64,000 nt of DNA from Dromaius novaehollandiae (lineage: Eukaryota > Chordata > Aves > Casuariiformes > Dromaiidae): assembly GCF_036370855.1 (NCBI RefSeq), contig NC_088098.1, forward strand, positions 32,925,981 to 32,989,980. Reading direction: 5' to 3'. The notes beneath the pieces are model-generated. The model made no database searches and was not told the DNA's origin. It was given only the letters and a program-made list of their open reading frames with translations. The position numbers and the translations under genes are program-made. Below are positions 37,803 to 49,011 of this stretch, piece by piece; the stretch's first letter is position 1, and each line of letters begins with the position of its first letter.

Positions 37803-38179
37803 AAAGAATGCAGGCCTATAAAATCAGTGTTAAAAATCATAAGTAAAAACCAAAAGGATATGGAAACCTTTTGCATGTAAATTGAGCTTTCCACTTGCTC
37901 CATTTCTGACAAGCATGTGCCAAATGATCTTAAACGTGGGACTAGAAAAATAGAAAGGAAAAAACATTTGACAGCACGGCATACATTTGTGAAAATGGCA
38001 GAATCCTCTATCTTAAATATGGTTTTATGATAAACAGACAACATCTACCATACCTTAGGAATATAGTGGAAACACCCTTTTTCCAATTGTTTTCTGAGTT
38101 TTGAGAAATCCAGTACAAGATGCTGAGCTTTGAGCTATGACTATAAACAACACCTAAGTGGATATACCAAGTTGTACTT
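37803..38179. other. Non-genic DNA left of an LTR
   Basis: No gene or repeat recognised. A 94-codon minus-strand frame (37760-38044) has no motif. Confidence 0.45.
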
Positions 38180-38645
38180 CCTTTTTAAGCTCTGTTCTCC
38201 TCTCCAGAGCACCCGATTGCTTTCCTACAATAGTGAGTATACTTAAGGTCATGAATTGGGTCTACCTTCAAAAGGACAGTGAGTGAAGAATGACCTTTAA
38301 AGGCTCCCAGAAGTATCTGATTGACACACCGAGGCTGCTTAGCAGCGCAGTGCAGAGTCTCTTGAACCAACCTCCTGAAGCTCTGCCCAAATAAGCCACG
38401 ATTCCTGGGCATCTGCAGCAAACTAAGTAACTACAATGAAGAGTTAGGTACAACAGTTCCTGTTAATACTGTGTAAACCTGTATTTGTACACACCTGCTG
38501 CTCTGTGAGTAATAAACCAGGGCTGGAACACATTTTCTGGAGTGGTTTGACTCTTTGTTCCTCAACGAACGTCTGGCCCTTCCTTAGAATCCGACCAAGA
38601 CTAGGATTCATCACAACTATTGCTGCTCCAACGTGGAGCCAGAAT
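38180..38645 (+). mobile_element. Retroviral LTR end plus Lys-type primer-binding site
   Basis: A G+C-richer block ends in LTR-like order. There is a polyadenylation signal AATAAA (38511-38516), then a U5-like part (cagggctggaacac … ccttagaatccgacc … attcatcacaa, to about 38616). Right after it, tgctgctccaacgtggagc (38621-38639) closely resembles the primer-binding site complementary to tRNA-Lys(1,2) used by betaretrovirus/ERVK-type elements, with 12 of 13 bases of its right part matching ccaacgtgggg-type sequence. This marks the 5' LTR of a plus-strand endogenous retrovirus. No gag follows: from about 38760 the sequence returns to AT-rich unique DNA, so the provirus is truncated. The left boundary is approximate, and no TATA box or flanking duplication was found. 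Confidence 0.6.
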
Positions 38646-40677
38646 ATTTTGTGTGTGTGGAAAAATCAAAAATTGTCATCAAGCACAGCAGAAACCTCCT
38701 TTTTTACTTCTCCATTCGGACTTGAAGAGTTTTACACGTTTGCCTAAGAAACAAACACATGTCAAGTACTACACTGTTACGGAATTAGTTACAGAAAACA
38801 AAATGGGGATTGATGGAATTTTCTTTAACTTACAAGGAAATGTACAGAATGACAGGAAAAACATATTTTAGAATCAGAGTAACTTCTCTTACCAAAACAG
38901 CATGTTTTCAAAGAAAAAACAAACAAACAGTAACAATAATCTCAAGGGAAAAACTTTAAGCATATTCAAGTTTAACAAACTCATTGATTTGTCACCAAAA
39001 ACTCATTGATCTGTCACCAAAAACAAATAGGATAGATAACACTCATTTTGTCCAAGTATATCAGCAATCTTTAATTATGATAAAACAGTATTTGAAAAGC
39101 CCTTTGAAAATAAGTCCATGGATAGACCTGTGGTACAGAAAAAAGGCATAAAGTCAGAATTTGTTTTCCTCTAAATGAAAGACTTGATGTGTTCTTCCTA
39201 CATATGTTTAAAATAAAAACACGACAGTGTAACGTTTGAAAGATAGAAACATTCTGAGACGAACTCTATTTACAATTATTACTACTGTTAGTAGGCTATG
39301 GGAACTACCATAAAATAACAGATGACACATTTCAGAAGACAATACTGAACTTAGGCAGCTAGTTCCTTATTTAGACATATGGTATTGGTTTTGGACATGC
39401 TGATAATGATCATTTTCAAAAAGGGGTGCACAGCATATCAAAAGATTGCCTACTTTTATTTAAACAATGCCTGAAAAAAGATTACTGTTTTTTTTTATGT
39501 TACTTTTCTTTAGACCTTTTAACTTAGATGTCATGCTGTAGATCATTAGAAACATCTATTACAAGATTAAGCTGTGGCTCACAAGTTCAATAACTTGTTG
39601 CTTTTATAAAGGCTCTACACATTTAAATACTATAAAACAAATAAATATGGGTCTGGATTCATATTTCCTTGAACTCGATAGTTTACAAAATGAACTTAAT
39701 TGACACAACTCACTGAAACAATTATTATAATGTATCTTTGATGAAGACATATGAGTTATGTCAAGCATAAATCTAATTCATTAGGCTTTCCAATGTACTT
39801 CATCATTATTCTCCTCCAAAGGGTAATGCCACTAGAATGCACATTATTCAGGACAATGCCTAGACTGTCTTAGTGCTTCCATGACTTAGCAGAGAAATGA
39901 AGTTTATGGTAGAATTTTTTGAGATCATAAAAATTCAACATTTTTAGACAACAGAGTTTTAAGTGAAAAAGACTTAAACATAAACCTTGTTTTACTTTCT
40001 GTAACAGGTAATAACTGTAGAAATTCAGACAAGAGTATCCTCTTGTAGTTTTTGTGGTGATCACAACTCCATACTGGGACTGCAGCATCACGAGATAAAA
40101 GACTGCAAGACAATTAATTAAATAACTGTAGTTTTCTTCACTTTCACAGCACTTCTTCCATCTAGTCATCTCAAATGGAAGACAAAAGTAGCCTCTTTCC
40201 TTTTTAAAGATGGGAAAATGGAAGCTTAATAAAGAGTCATACTACCCTGTCAGCTGTGAGAAAGTAAAAGGAGAAGCAGAGATAGGAACACAGTTCTTAC
40301 CCTTTCAGTTTAATCCTACCTCACTTACCTAAAGAAAAGCCTATAGTTATTCTTGTTGGAAAGGGAAACCTCTAAGAAGCAATTTCCTATGTCTAATATT
40401 CTAAAAACAAACAAAAAAAACCCAGAAAAGCCTAGCCTTGCTTTAAAGCTAGGTTAAGGTTTTAAATTGGCTAATAGATATAATGTATTTTCATCTTTTA
40501 ACGTATTTTTCCAGAGACAAGGATAAGACTGAGCTACCAATTATCCCCAGTAAAAAAATCATTACATTTTAGAACTGTTTTCCTCATATGTTTGTAGTTC
40601 ACTATTTTTCCAGGGATTTTGAACAGAGAGTGATAAGCCATTTGGATGAGACCAAAATAGAAACATAAATTATTTCC
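38646..40677. other. Non-genic DNA right of the LTR
   Basis: No retroviral gene is recognised after the primer-binding site. The first 110 bp may be leader sequence (an 80-codon frame, 38505-38747, merely crosses LTR and leader). The rest is AT-rich with a 99-codon minus frame (39870-40169) lacking motifs. Confidence 0.45.
38979..39022. repeat. 22-bp tandem duplication, one mismatch
   Basis: actcattgatttgtcaccaa plus aa (38979-39000) is repeated at 39001-39022 with one t-to-c change. A recent local slippage event. Confidence 0.9.
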
Positions 40678-41116
40678 TTACCTGTAATTTTATCTTCTCT
40701 ATGAGGGTACCTGCTGCTCTGTTAGTGAAGTACTGATGTGTTTTCTGCCTTTGTCCCAAGCTTCAGAGATTCCTCTGATGATTTTTCCCCACTCTTACCA
40801 GCTCCCACTGCTGTTTTTTTGAGGTAGTGCACCCACATTTGGCTCCAGGAATACTGTCACAGCTGAGGGAATATAAGAGAACTAAAAAACAAGTTAGAAA
40901 ACAGCAGAGCAATAGCCAGGCAGGAAAAAAAAATGTTTAAAAACAAGGAATCAGTCATCAACTTGAAACGTTTTGATCGTTCTCCTCTCTTTTTTGATCC
41001 ATTTAGCATCTCCAAATGAAGAAAAGACTTCCCCATGCTTGGAAAAATCCTAGGCAAAGTAGAGGGGGCTGGCAGAGTAGTGGGTACTCACTTAGAGAAT
41101 ATAAAATTATTTTAAG
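40678..41116. mobile_element. MITE-like element with terminal inverted repeats
   Basis: The left end (about 40685-40725: taattttatcttctct, then gggtacctgctgctctg) matches the reverse complement of the right end (about 41069-41109: taattttatattctct, then gtacccactactctg). Roughly 30 of 40 positions are shared, with one or two small gaps. The internal 340 bp has no long frame; the 66-codon minus frame at 40857-41057 is unremarkable. This is the structure of a non-autonomous DNA transposon, probably of hAT or a similar superfamily by size. The target duplication could not be read because the outer ends are eroded. Confidence 0.6.
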
Positions 41117-44100
41117 AGCATCTAATTTTAATTTTCTCCAGTATGTGTACCCATCATGCCATCACTCTAATACACACAAGAAACAGATGAAAGGTGGAAG
41201 ATTTGGAAGATTACAGAAAAATCCCTGTCACCTTGTCTCAAGTTTTAATAGAAGTAGGAAAGAGAAGACTGAAAGACTTTTCACCTAAAAGCTGTCTTAG
41301 ATGAGCAATTAGGAGGATTCCTCATTGCCTAGGGAAAAGTACATAAAGTCTGGCTCACTATGAAGTAGTCAAGATTATGGTTGCTCATTCTCAACTAACA
41401 GTTCTAGTCATCTTGGTCATTACAGAAGAAGGAAAGAGAAAAACTAGTACTGCTGGCTCAAAAAGCAAATCAGAATATAAAACAGAGCGCAAATCCACCA
41501 TCCATATTTGAAGTTGTGAGTAGTAGATGAGAAATTTCACTGTCATGCTTTTGTGGTTTTGACATGTACGGTCATGAGTTCCTGTAGCATTCTTGGAAAT
41601 AGTTGTCATAGCACATTGTTATTTGCTTAACTCCAGAAAATGGTAGCCTAATGCCGTTCCCTGGCATCTGTCCTGAACTGTGTGTTTTCCACGATAAACT
41701 GATACAAGTCACCATCATCACTGCTGAACTGAGTAGAAATGTCTTCTTGCTTGAGTATTACAGACATTTCCATGGGGAAGTTAGAACTTCCTTTAACTCC
41801 TATTCACTGGGAATCATCTTGATAATATTTTGGATTTCACAGTAAACAGAAAAGACATATCTGTTCTAAGAGAAAAATGAACCATAGAAAATGTATTGAT
41901 AATTTGCTTTGGTATTCAATTTAATTTGTATTTCTTAAAGAATATCGACATTCCTCCTCATACCTGCCTCTTCTTATTGTCCCCTGACCAGAATGTGACC
42001 CAAGGCAAAGTAAGTATGACTGAGTCAGAGTAGCGAATCATAATTAGACTCTGATGTTTTAAAATATGGAGAAATGAAGGAAAGGCTGAAAGGCTCTGCA
42101 GGTTGTTGTCTTCAAATTTCAGGGATGTAAGTATCAATGGTGTTGTGATATAAGATCAAGAGAGAGAAAAAGGACTCTTGAATGGCAATCTCTTGAATGA
42201 TTCTCTAGAACTAAATTGGCTTTGCAAGCAGTCTTTTTCAACTCTGACAAGTTGCAGTGTCCTGTTCCTTTTTTGTACTTTGAAAATACTGAACAAATAT
42301 TATTGACCACTGGAATTAGAATGATGCCTTGAATATGATAAATTTGCTATGCTCTCCTTTTCTAAGATCACTCAGAAAAGGTGACAAGAAGGCAGGACAG
42401 AGCAATCTCAAAATTCTAGAAGGCCAACTACTGAGATTTTTTTCAGTGATGCATATGCCTAAATTGGTAACAGCACAAGAATAGGTAAAGTCTTCCAGTC
42501 TTCTTTTGGCAGAAACATGTTCCTGAGCCAAAAAGCTTCAATTCAAGATGAAGGAACAAGCTGTTGTTCTTCCGGCTGGCATCAGCAAGATATTTTCTGG
42601 CATTCTAAAACTGGAAGAAGCAAAGATGTCTTGGACCTCTTAAAAAATGCAGCTCCATCACATCATTTGAATCTATTATTCATACTGAGTTTGTAGATAC
42701 AGGTTGGTTAGACACAGTCCATTGTCTCCTTGAGATCATATCCAAGCTGCAGGTCACATCATACAGAGAAACCACGGCGAATCAGATTCTGTAGCTTCAC
42801 CTAGAATCTCAGCGTTAAAGTTCTATGAGATTCCTCACTATAGACATGGAAGGGGCTGAATGACAGTCAGGACTGTGGATCTCAGAAGATGTCATCTGTA
42901 GATGCTAATCAGCAGAGGAAAGCTCACAATCCATTTTATAGAATATATAAAGACTTTTGGAGCCTTTTCTCTATCTACAACAGTGTGTTTTTCCTAAGAT
43001 GAATCTGGTCTTCACCAAGGTGGAAGTAGGAGTAAACTACAATTTATGGAAGCATGAACAATTTTGGAAGTTTTATGCAAATGGCTTCATGTTGGTCCTC
43101 TTCTTTTTTAATGTAGTTCTAGGCAACAATCTTCCACTTCTTCTTGCCTGAAACAATTTTTTTGCTTCATTTTGAGCAGTTCACAGACAGGACAGGACTA
43201 TCTTCATTATTCTTAAGGAGAAACAAGTAAGATCTACCAGCACATTCACTTTGTTCTGCAGGGGAAGAATAGCTGAGTAATTTGATTCCAATTAGTTTGA
43301 GAGTTTTTCCCTCCTCTGCTGGCAATTGTGAGCAACTCTTTGTATAACTGACATTCTCTGATTGGTATCCATTACCCATTTCCTCCCTTCCCCACCTGAA
43401 GGCAGAAAAGCACAGATGAGACAGGGCGGTAGTGCTGAGGTATCCTATAAACAGTGCTAATGCGTAAGGAGATGCCTGGAGAGAACTACGGTAGAATTGA
43501 AAATAATAGCTCTTGAACAGTCAGGGGCCACTGCTCCACTCCTGCATATCAGTTCTACAACTAAGTGATGAAAAGCCAGATGCATAGTTTGTGAACCCTG
43601 TGCCAAATACTCATGGAAAGAGGCTACTATTTAGGTAGTGATAATGTGAGATTTCAGAACACCTAAGTCCCTCTGAGCTGAAATGCATCATTTCTCACTT
43701 GCAGAAATGATCCAAAGAAGCCTTCAGAGACCAGAAAGGAAGTGAGACAAGGAAGAAGCGCTAGTTCTAGAGCATGCTAGCATGGTTCTGGCATTTATAT
43801 GTCATCTTCCTATACGGAGCTAATGAGAAGTTCACTAGGACTTCCGAGGAAAACTTTAAAAGGACCACTGGATATTCAAAGAACTGTCCTATTACAGCCC
43901 CAAAAGGGTAAGAGACTGGCAGAAAATGGAGCTGCAAATGAGAGTAGAAATCTTTTTGATTTCAGTGTTGGGCCTTTTCCACTTAATGGAGAAGTGGAGG
44001 AAACCAAAAATTTACATAGAGCCTCAGAACTCATTTTTATTTTCCATCGTAGTAGCAGAAAATATTCTCCAGACATGAGGACAGTACCTCAAACAGGCCA

Positions 44101-46538
44101 GAAAAGGGAAAACTGAAAATAAAAAATAAAAGGAAGAATCTTTTGGGACAAAGGCAGAAAACCTCCTGGCTGGACTGATGGAGTGGACGATTCTCATGTG
44201 GAAGAAAGTAATGCTTGCAAAAATCACTGATTAGTTAATTAATGACATGCAACTGAAATCCATTTATGTTTTTCTTCAAATATTATAGAAATATTTTCTT
44301 TTGATTTTGGCGTAATCCCATCAATTTCAGGTTCTGCAGAAGCTAACATAATACTTTACAATGGATGCTGTGTGCAGTCTTATCTTAGGAAAAACTCTCC
44401 CCTCATAAAAATATATAAACAATACATTTCATTTCTCATGATTTGTACATTGTGTACAAATGTACAAATTCTCACAAAAAAATTAAAGAGGAACCCTTCT
44501 GAACAGCTAGCATCAACACCTACTGTAACCACAAGAATATGCGGCTAGGGTGAAAACCAGTCAGGACAAATTGTAAAATTTCCAGGCAAAAGCTTCTAAT
44601 TAAAAAAATAATAATACTATCCTGTGTTTAGAAATCATTTTCTTTCAAGTAATGTATTAACAAGCCCCATCTTTCCAAAAGAGCTATACCCATCATCATT
44701 GCCCTTATCCCATTCGCTCTTGATGTTCTTCACTTTGAGTCTTTAATATCAGTATCCATAGGACTCTGAAAGCCAGAAATGAACAAAACAAAATTTGATA
44801 TCAAAAATTTGCTTGGGTGTTGAATATTTGGGTTATCTTGACCCAGAAAATTTTACTACACTTTGCATTTTGTGAATTTGCCTGTAACATTTCACAGTTA
44901 AAAGTCAACATGCCCAAAATTTTCAACATTCAGGCTTTTATTGGCCCATTTCAAAACATTCTGGAGTCCAAGAGACTTCTTTTTTTTCCAGAGTTCAAAG
45001 GATTTCGAATAAGACCTTATTTCCACCTGATAATCAGGTCAAAAATTCCTAAAGTCAATCCATATTTATGCTATATTTATAGAATATATATTTATGGTGA
45101 GTATGAAATGAAAACAAATTAAGACCAAATTGGAAACCAGGTCCAGCATGGGAGCTAGACAGCACTGGAGTGGTAACTTTTGCATTTCTGGCATTCAGGT
45201 ATATCTAAAGAACTTTGTATTTAATTTCATACATAATTTGGATTTTCTTCATTTAGGGTCATGTGGTAGTGTAAAAGTTTAGTAGTGAACTGTTACTTCT
45301 GCTTCAAAGCATCTGCATAGCATTATGGAATACTCCTACTGCCTCTGTCACTACCTTGATCTCCTCCTTCTTTTAGTCCTTTTGATTATTAGTCCCTTTG
45401 ACTTATGATTTTTTTGTAAAAATTTGCCTTTGGCACAAGGACTGTGACTAGTCCAGATTTCTGTGACCTATAAATGATCATCATCAAGCTGTAGGGCTAA
45501 ACTCCCATCAGAAGTAGACTTGTAACAGGAACTTTTTCACAAGCTAGAACTAGGTGTGCCCACTTCACAGTAAAGAAGTAAATTTGGTAAATAGCAGCTA
45601 TTTTTTCTGAGATCCAGTGAATTGCATAGCCACTGAATATTGATGATTCAGTCAAACTTTCTTCAGAGCTACACTTAGAAAACTGTAACATGGGTTGGCA
45701 AGGGATGCTAGCTATTTTCATCAAAGTGCCTAAGTGTCCCAAAAGAGTAGTGTTTAAATGTCCTACAAAGAAATAGAGAGCTTCAGTATGAAAGAATTAT
45801 GATGAGCAATAATTTCTGACTAATAGAAGAAGCTAACTTGACCCAGGAAATTTCATCCTATTTCCATTCGCAGTTGAGTTGCCTCCTGTAATGTGTATAT
45901 ATTTTTATGAAAATTTGTACATACTGTGAAAACGTGTAAATACATATATATTGCTATTTTAATGACAGATTAGATACAGTGGGTCTCTGAGGCAGCAATG
46001 AGAAACATGCTGAGACAGCTGCAAATTTCTTCTAGTGACAGATTAGCCACAGGCTTGGAAAGAGATTCCAAAGCAATGCGGAGACTGTCATACAGTGCAA
46101 TCTCTCTTTTCCATGGCTAATATTTTGCTAGTCTGTACACTTGCTTGTACTGTGATCACAACCTTTTTATGAACCACAAAGTACTGCTAGACACTGTACA
46201 CATATGCAAATTGTTCCTATAAATCTTCACCAGAAATTAAGGTACAAGGTGAAGAGTCTATAGACAGAGGCTCTGAAGTGAAGCAGTTTTACAATGAAGT
46301 AGTTTATTTAGTACAGCCCCTTAAAGAATATTAAGAGAAGCTATTTCTGCAATTATTTACTACTGACACCTGGCAGATCAATATTTTACACTGTCAGTAT
46401 TTCAAGTTTCACAATAGTCAAAGCAAAAGGCAAATTGTTTCATGTGCTGGAGGTCAGTAGTAGTTTTACACTGAAAAAATGTCATGTGAGAAATGCATTG
46501 CCATATTAGTATGGACTGACCACAACTACCATACATCT
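41117..46538. other. Long non-genic stretch
   Basis: No gene, RNA gene or repeat family recognised in 5.4 kb. The best frames are 105 codons (43799-44116, plus) and 101 codons (44817-45122, plus), both without motifs. Small structures are a palindrome atttgtaca-ttg-tgtacaaat at 44441-44461, followed by another tgtacaaat (44461-44469). The parts at 42540-42930 and 43400-43900 are slightly G+C-richer and might be eroded retroelement. Confidence 0.45.
44441..44461. repeat. Short palindrome, 9-bp arms
   Basis: atttgtaca (44441-44449) and tgtacaaat (44453-44461) are exact reverse complements around ttg. The right arm sequence recurs once more immediately after it. Confidence 0.85.
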
Positions 46539-46641
46539 GGCTTATCAGAAACATTCTAGAAAGCACTATATATAACGCTTATATTATGAATTTTTTATTA
46601 CTCTAACTATATGTCATCACTACGGTAGTTTCTGATAAGCC
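46539..46641. repeat. Exact 14-bp inverted repeat around 75 bp
   Basis: ggcttatcagaaac (46539-46552) and gtttctgataagcc (46628-46641) are perfect reverse complements. The 75-bp spacer is very AT-rich. Both arms contain TTATCAG/CTGATAA, which is a GATA-factor site type. The pair could be the ends of a tiny foldback element, a stem of a structured RNA, or two oppositely oriented GATA sites. No target duplication was seen. Confidence 0.8.
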
Positions 46642-47339
46642 TGGAGGAAGGAAGGGAAATAAAGAAGTGAGAGAAGAGGCTACCACAATGGCAGTATTTC
46701 TTTTCAACCTTGGCAGAACAAACAGCAATACTCGTTCCACTTTTTCCTTCTGCTGCTGGTTAAAGTGCCCCTTCATCTGTTGTTGCTGCTGCAAAGAGGC
46801 ACAGAACAACACCTAACATAGCTGCATTGCTGATGCACACACAGCAGTTGGGACATCATTAATGCTGACTGCTGGTACTGGGAAGCTTGGTAATTACCAC
46901 CTGCCTTTAGCCCTCTTCCTTTGGCCGCCTTAGCAAAGCATTGCTATAAGATATCTAATGGAAGCACTTTCATTCTTTTGTGCTGAAAGAGTTATAAACA
47001 ATGTATTTTATAAATTGAAACATAAATAAAATCACTGCCTCTGCTATCAGCAGCTGTAATGAATTTAGAAACAAACCAGCATCTGCAAGTGAGAAAGAGG
47101 AAGATAGGATAGAAGTATAAGCGGTGTCAATAGCAACAGGACTGCATTGATTCAGAGCAGTGGAATTCACGTGCTGAACACCATTTGGCCTCATGCAGAG
47201 CCAGTTGGTGTGTTTGGATGGTATACCTTCTCCTCGTCCAAGAATGTTATTCAATTTTTAGCTTCTTTAAGTTCTGGATGCCATAATGCGGAATTATATT
47301 AAATGGAATATTATAAATATCTGACTTCAGGCTCTCTCC
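46642..47339. other. Non-genic DNA, nothing recognised
   Basis: Includes a short CTG/TTG trinucleotide run (46779-46793) and a 94-codon minus frame (46970-47254) without motifs. Confidence 0.5.
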
Positions 47340-47646
47340 AATATTGTTTTGGAATGTAGATAAACACTCTGAGTATGGATTTCTTTCCATCCTGGCAATA
47401 TTCCTGTTATTTTTCGCACTAGTCGTCTATCTCTGGTATTGATTTGGAAAGCAGATTTGGATTTGGAATGTAGATAAATATACTCAATATGGATTTATTT
47501 CTGGCCCTGTAATATTTCTCTTTTATATCTCTCTGTTCCTGAAATATTTATTTTATATTTTTTTACAGTAGTCTATTTCTAATATTGGTTTGGGATATAG
47601 TTACATAGTAATATATTAAATATTGATTTCTTTCTCTTCTGGAGTG
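47340..47646. repeat. Degenerate minisatellite, about 3 units of 70-145 bp
   Basis: Each unit starts (a/g)(a/g)tattg(t/a/g)tttgg(a/g)a and continues with a (t)gtagataaa-type block, then (t)atggattt(c/a)ttt. Units A and B end in gtctat(c/t)tct. Unit A spans 47340-47434, unit B 47435-47580 (with an extra internal repeat of gatttggaa), and unit C 47581-47646 is partial. Spacing and substitutions show old tandem duplication followed by decay. The origin could be a tandem array inside an LTR or simply unequal exchange. Confidence 0.7.
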
Positions 47647-48594
47647 TCTTTTCCCCATACATTAAAAATAATAGCCAGTTTTCAGAGTGACAATTCCAGT
47701 TCCTTCTGTCCCTCATAAAAGTGTAGGTGCTCAGCACTTGCAGAAGTTGGACATTCACTTCCAAAATGCGGCCTTTTAAAACCTATGTAAAAATACTACT
47801 AGCACTACTAGCTAATAAGAAAATATTATTTTGGTCACTTGCACCATCTAGAGATCTTCCGAGATTAATAATCAACTGCCAGTATGCAGCACTTAAGGTC
47901 TTTTTGATTAATTTCTATTTCATTATTATTATTATACCAACAAGTCAATTCTAAAAGACATGCACTGGTTGCCAATTTCTCCTGAAAGTTAGATTATCGG
48001 GCATGTTGCTCATCACAGCATGATTAACCTATTTAGCTTGCAGTTGCATATCTTCAGAACATGAACACTATTGAAACTTCTCTTACATTATATTGCATTT
48101 GTTGGTGGTCTAAGTCTAAAGCTTCCCAAACTGACAAAGAAGGGGGTCTTTTTTAAGGCCATGTCAAAGAGACTAAAGTTTCCTACCCACCATCTTCCTC
48201 TTCTACATTAAGCATCTAAATAGTAGATGCTAAGATAATCATCGTAGATTTCCTTTAGTGCTCTGGGGAGAAAGAAGCACCTCCAGAAGGTATTTCATCT
48301 GACTGATCTGACGAGATGAATTGTCCTCTGGAAGTGAACAATTCCCTCCAAAACTACAAAGACAGCCTAGAGCATAGGCTGAGTCACCTTACTTTAGAGA
48401 ATCCTAACTCAAGCAAAGCCAGGTGAATTCCACTTGATATTTTAACCAGATCTTAGTACATTACTTAGCATTAAATTCTAGATTATTCCGCAAGCCATTC
48501 TGCCCAAGTCAAACTAAAAGCTTAAGGACAAGATACTATTTCACATGAAAAATATCAGTGTATATTTTCCCTACATCCTGATAAAATATCAAGT
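47647..48594. other. Non-genic DNA, nothing recognised
   Basis: Short frames only. No repeat or RNA recognised. Confidence 0.5.
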
Positions 48595-49011
48595 CACCTT
48601 CTCTGAACAGATCTCAGGCTGTGCCTAACCAGGAGCACTTCCAAGGGTGGGCTTGGGTGCACACTTTTTCCATTATGTTGCAGCTCCAAGATCTCAAGAT
48701 AAGACTCAGCATGCATCGTTTCCCAGGTTTTTCTGCACTCTAGTTTCTGCAGGAAAGACACACAGGTCTGTGGGCTGCCCAAGGACCATGGCATGCTCCA
48801 AGCTGTTTGCAGGGTGGATGTCTGGGGAACCAGCACCGCAGCAAGCGCTGCAGCATTCACCTTCACAGGCTACAGGTAGCTTCTGGCACTCTTATTTAAA
48901 GTAAGCTTGTATCATAAAGATAATGGACAATGCACTCTTAACTATACAAATAAAGGCTGACCTCTGTGAGTTTGCTTCTGAAACACTGCTCTCCAGAGAC
49001 CTCTACTCCTA
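48595..49011 (+). mobile_element. Possible LTR remnant
   Basis: A G+C-richer segment (48600-48890) is followed by a TATA-like cttatttaaa (48891-48900). About 55 bp later there is an AATAAA signal (48949-48954) followed by a C/T-rich part, the spacing of a U3-R-U5 arrangement. The ends do not show a clear TG…CA or duplication. The overlapping 85- and 90-codon frames on opposite strands are not genes. A chance arrangement in a G+C-rich patch is possible. Confidence 0.3.

Noticed and set aside
46779..46793. CTG/TTG run coding poly-Gln on the minus strand
   Set aside because: Only a few units, in a 69-codon frame with no other evidence.
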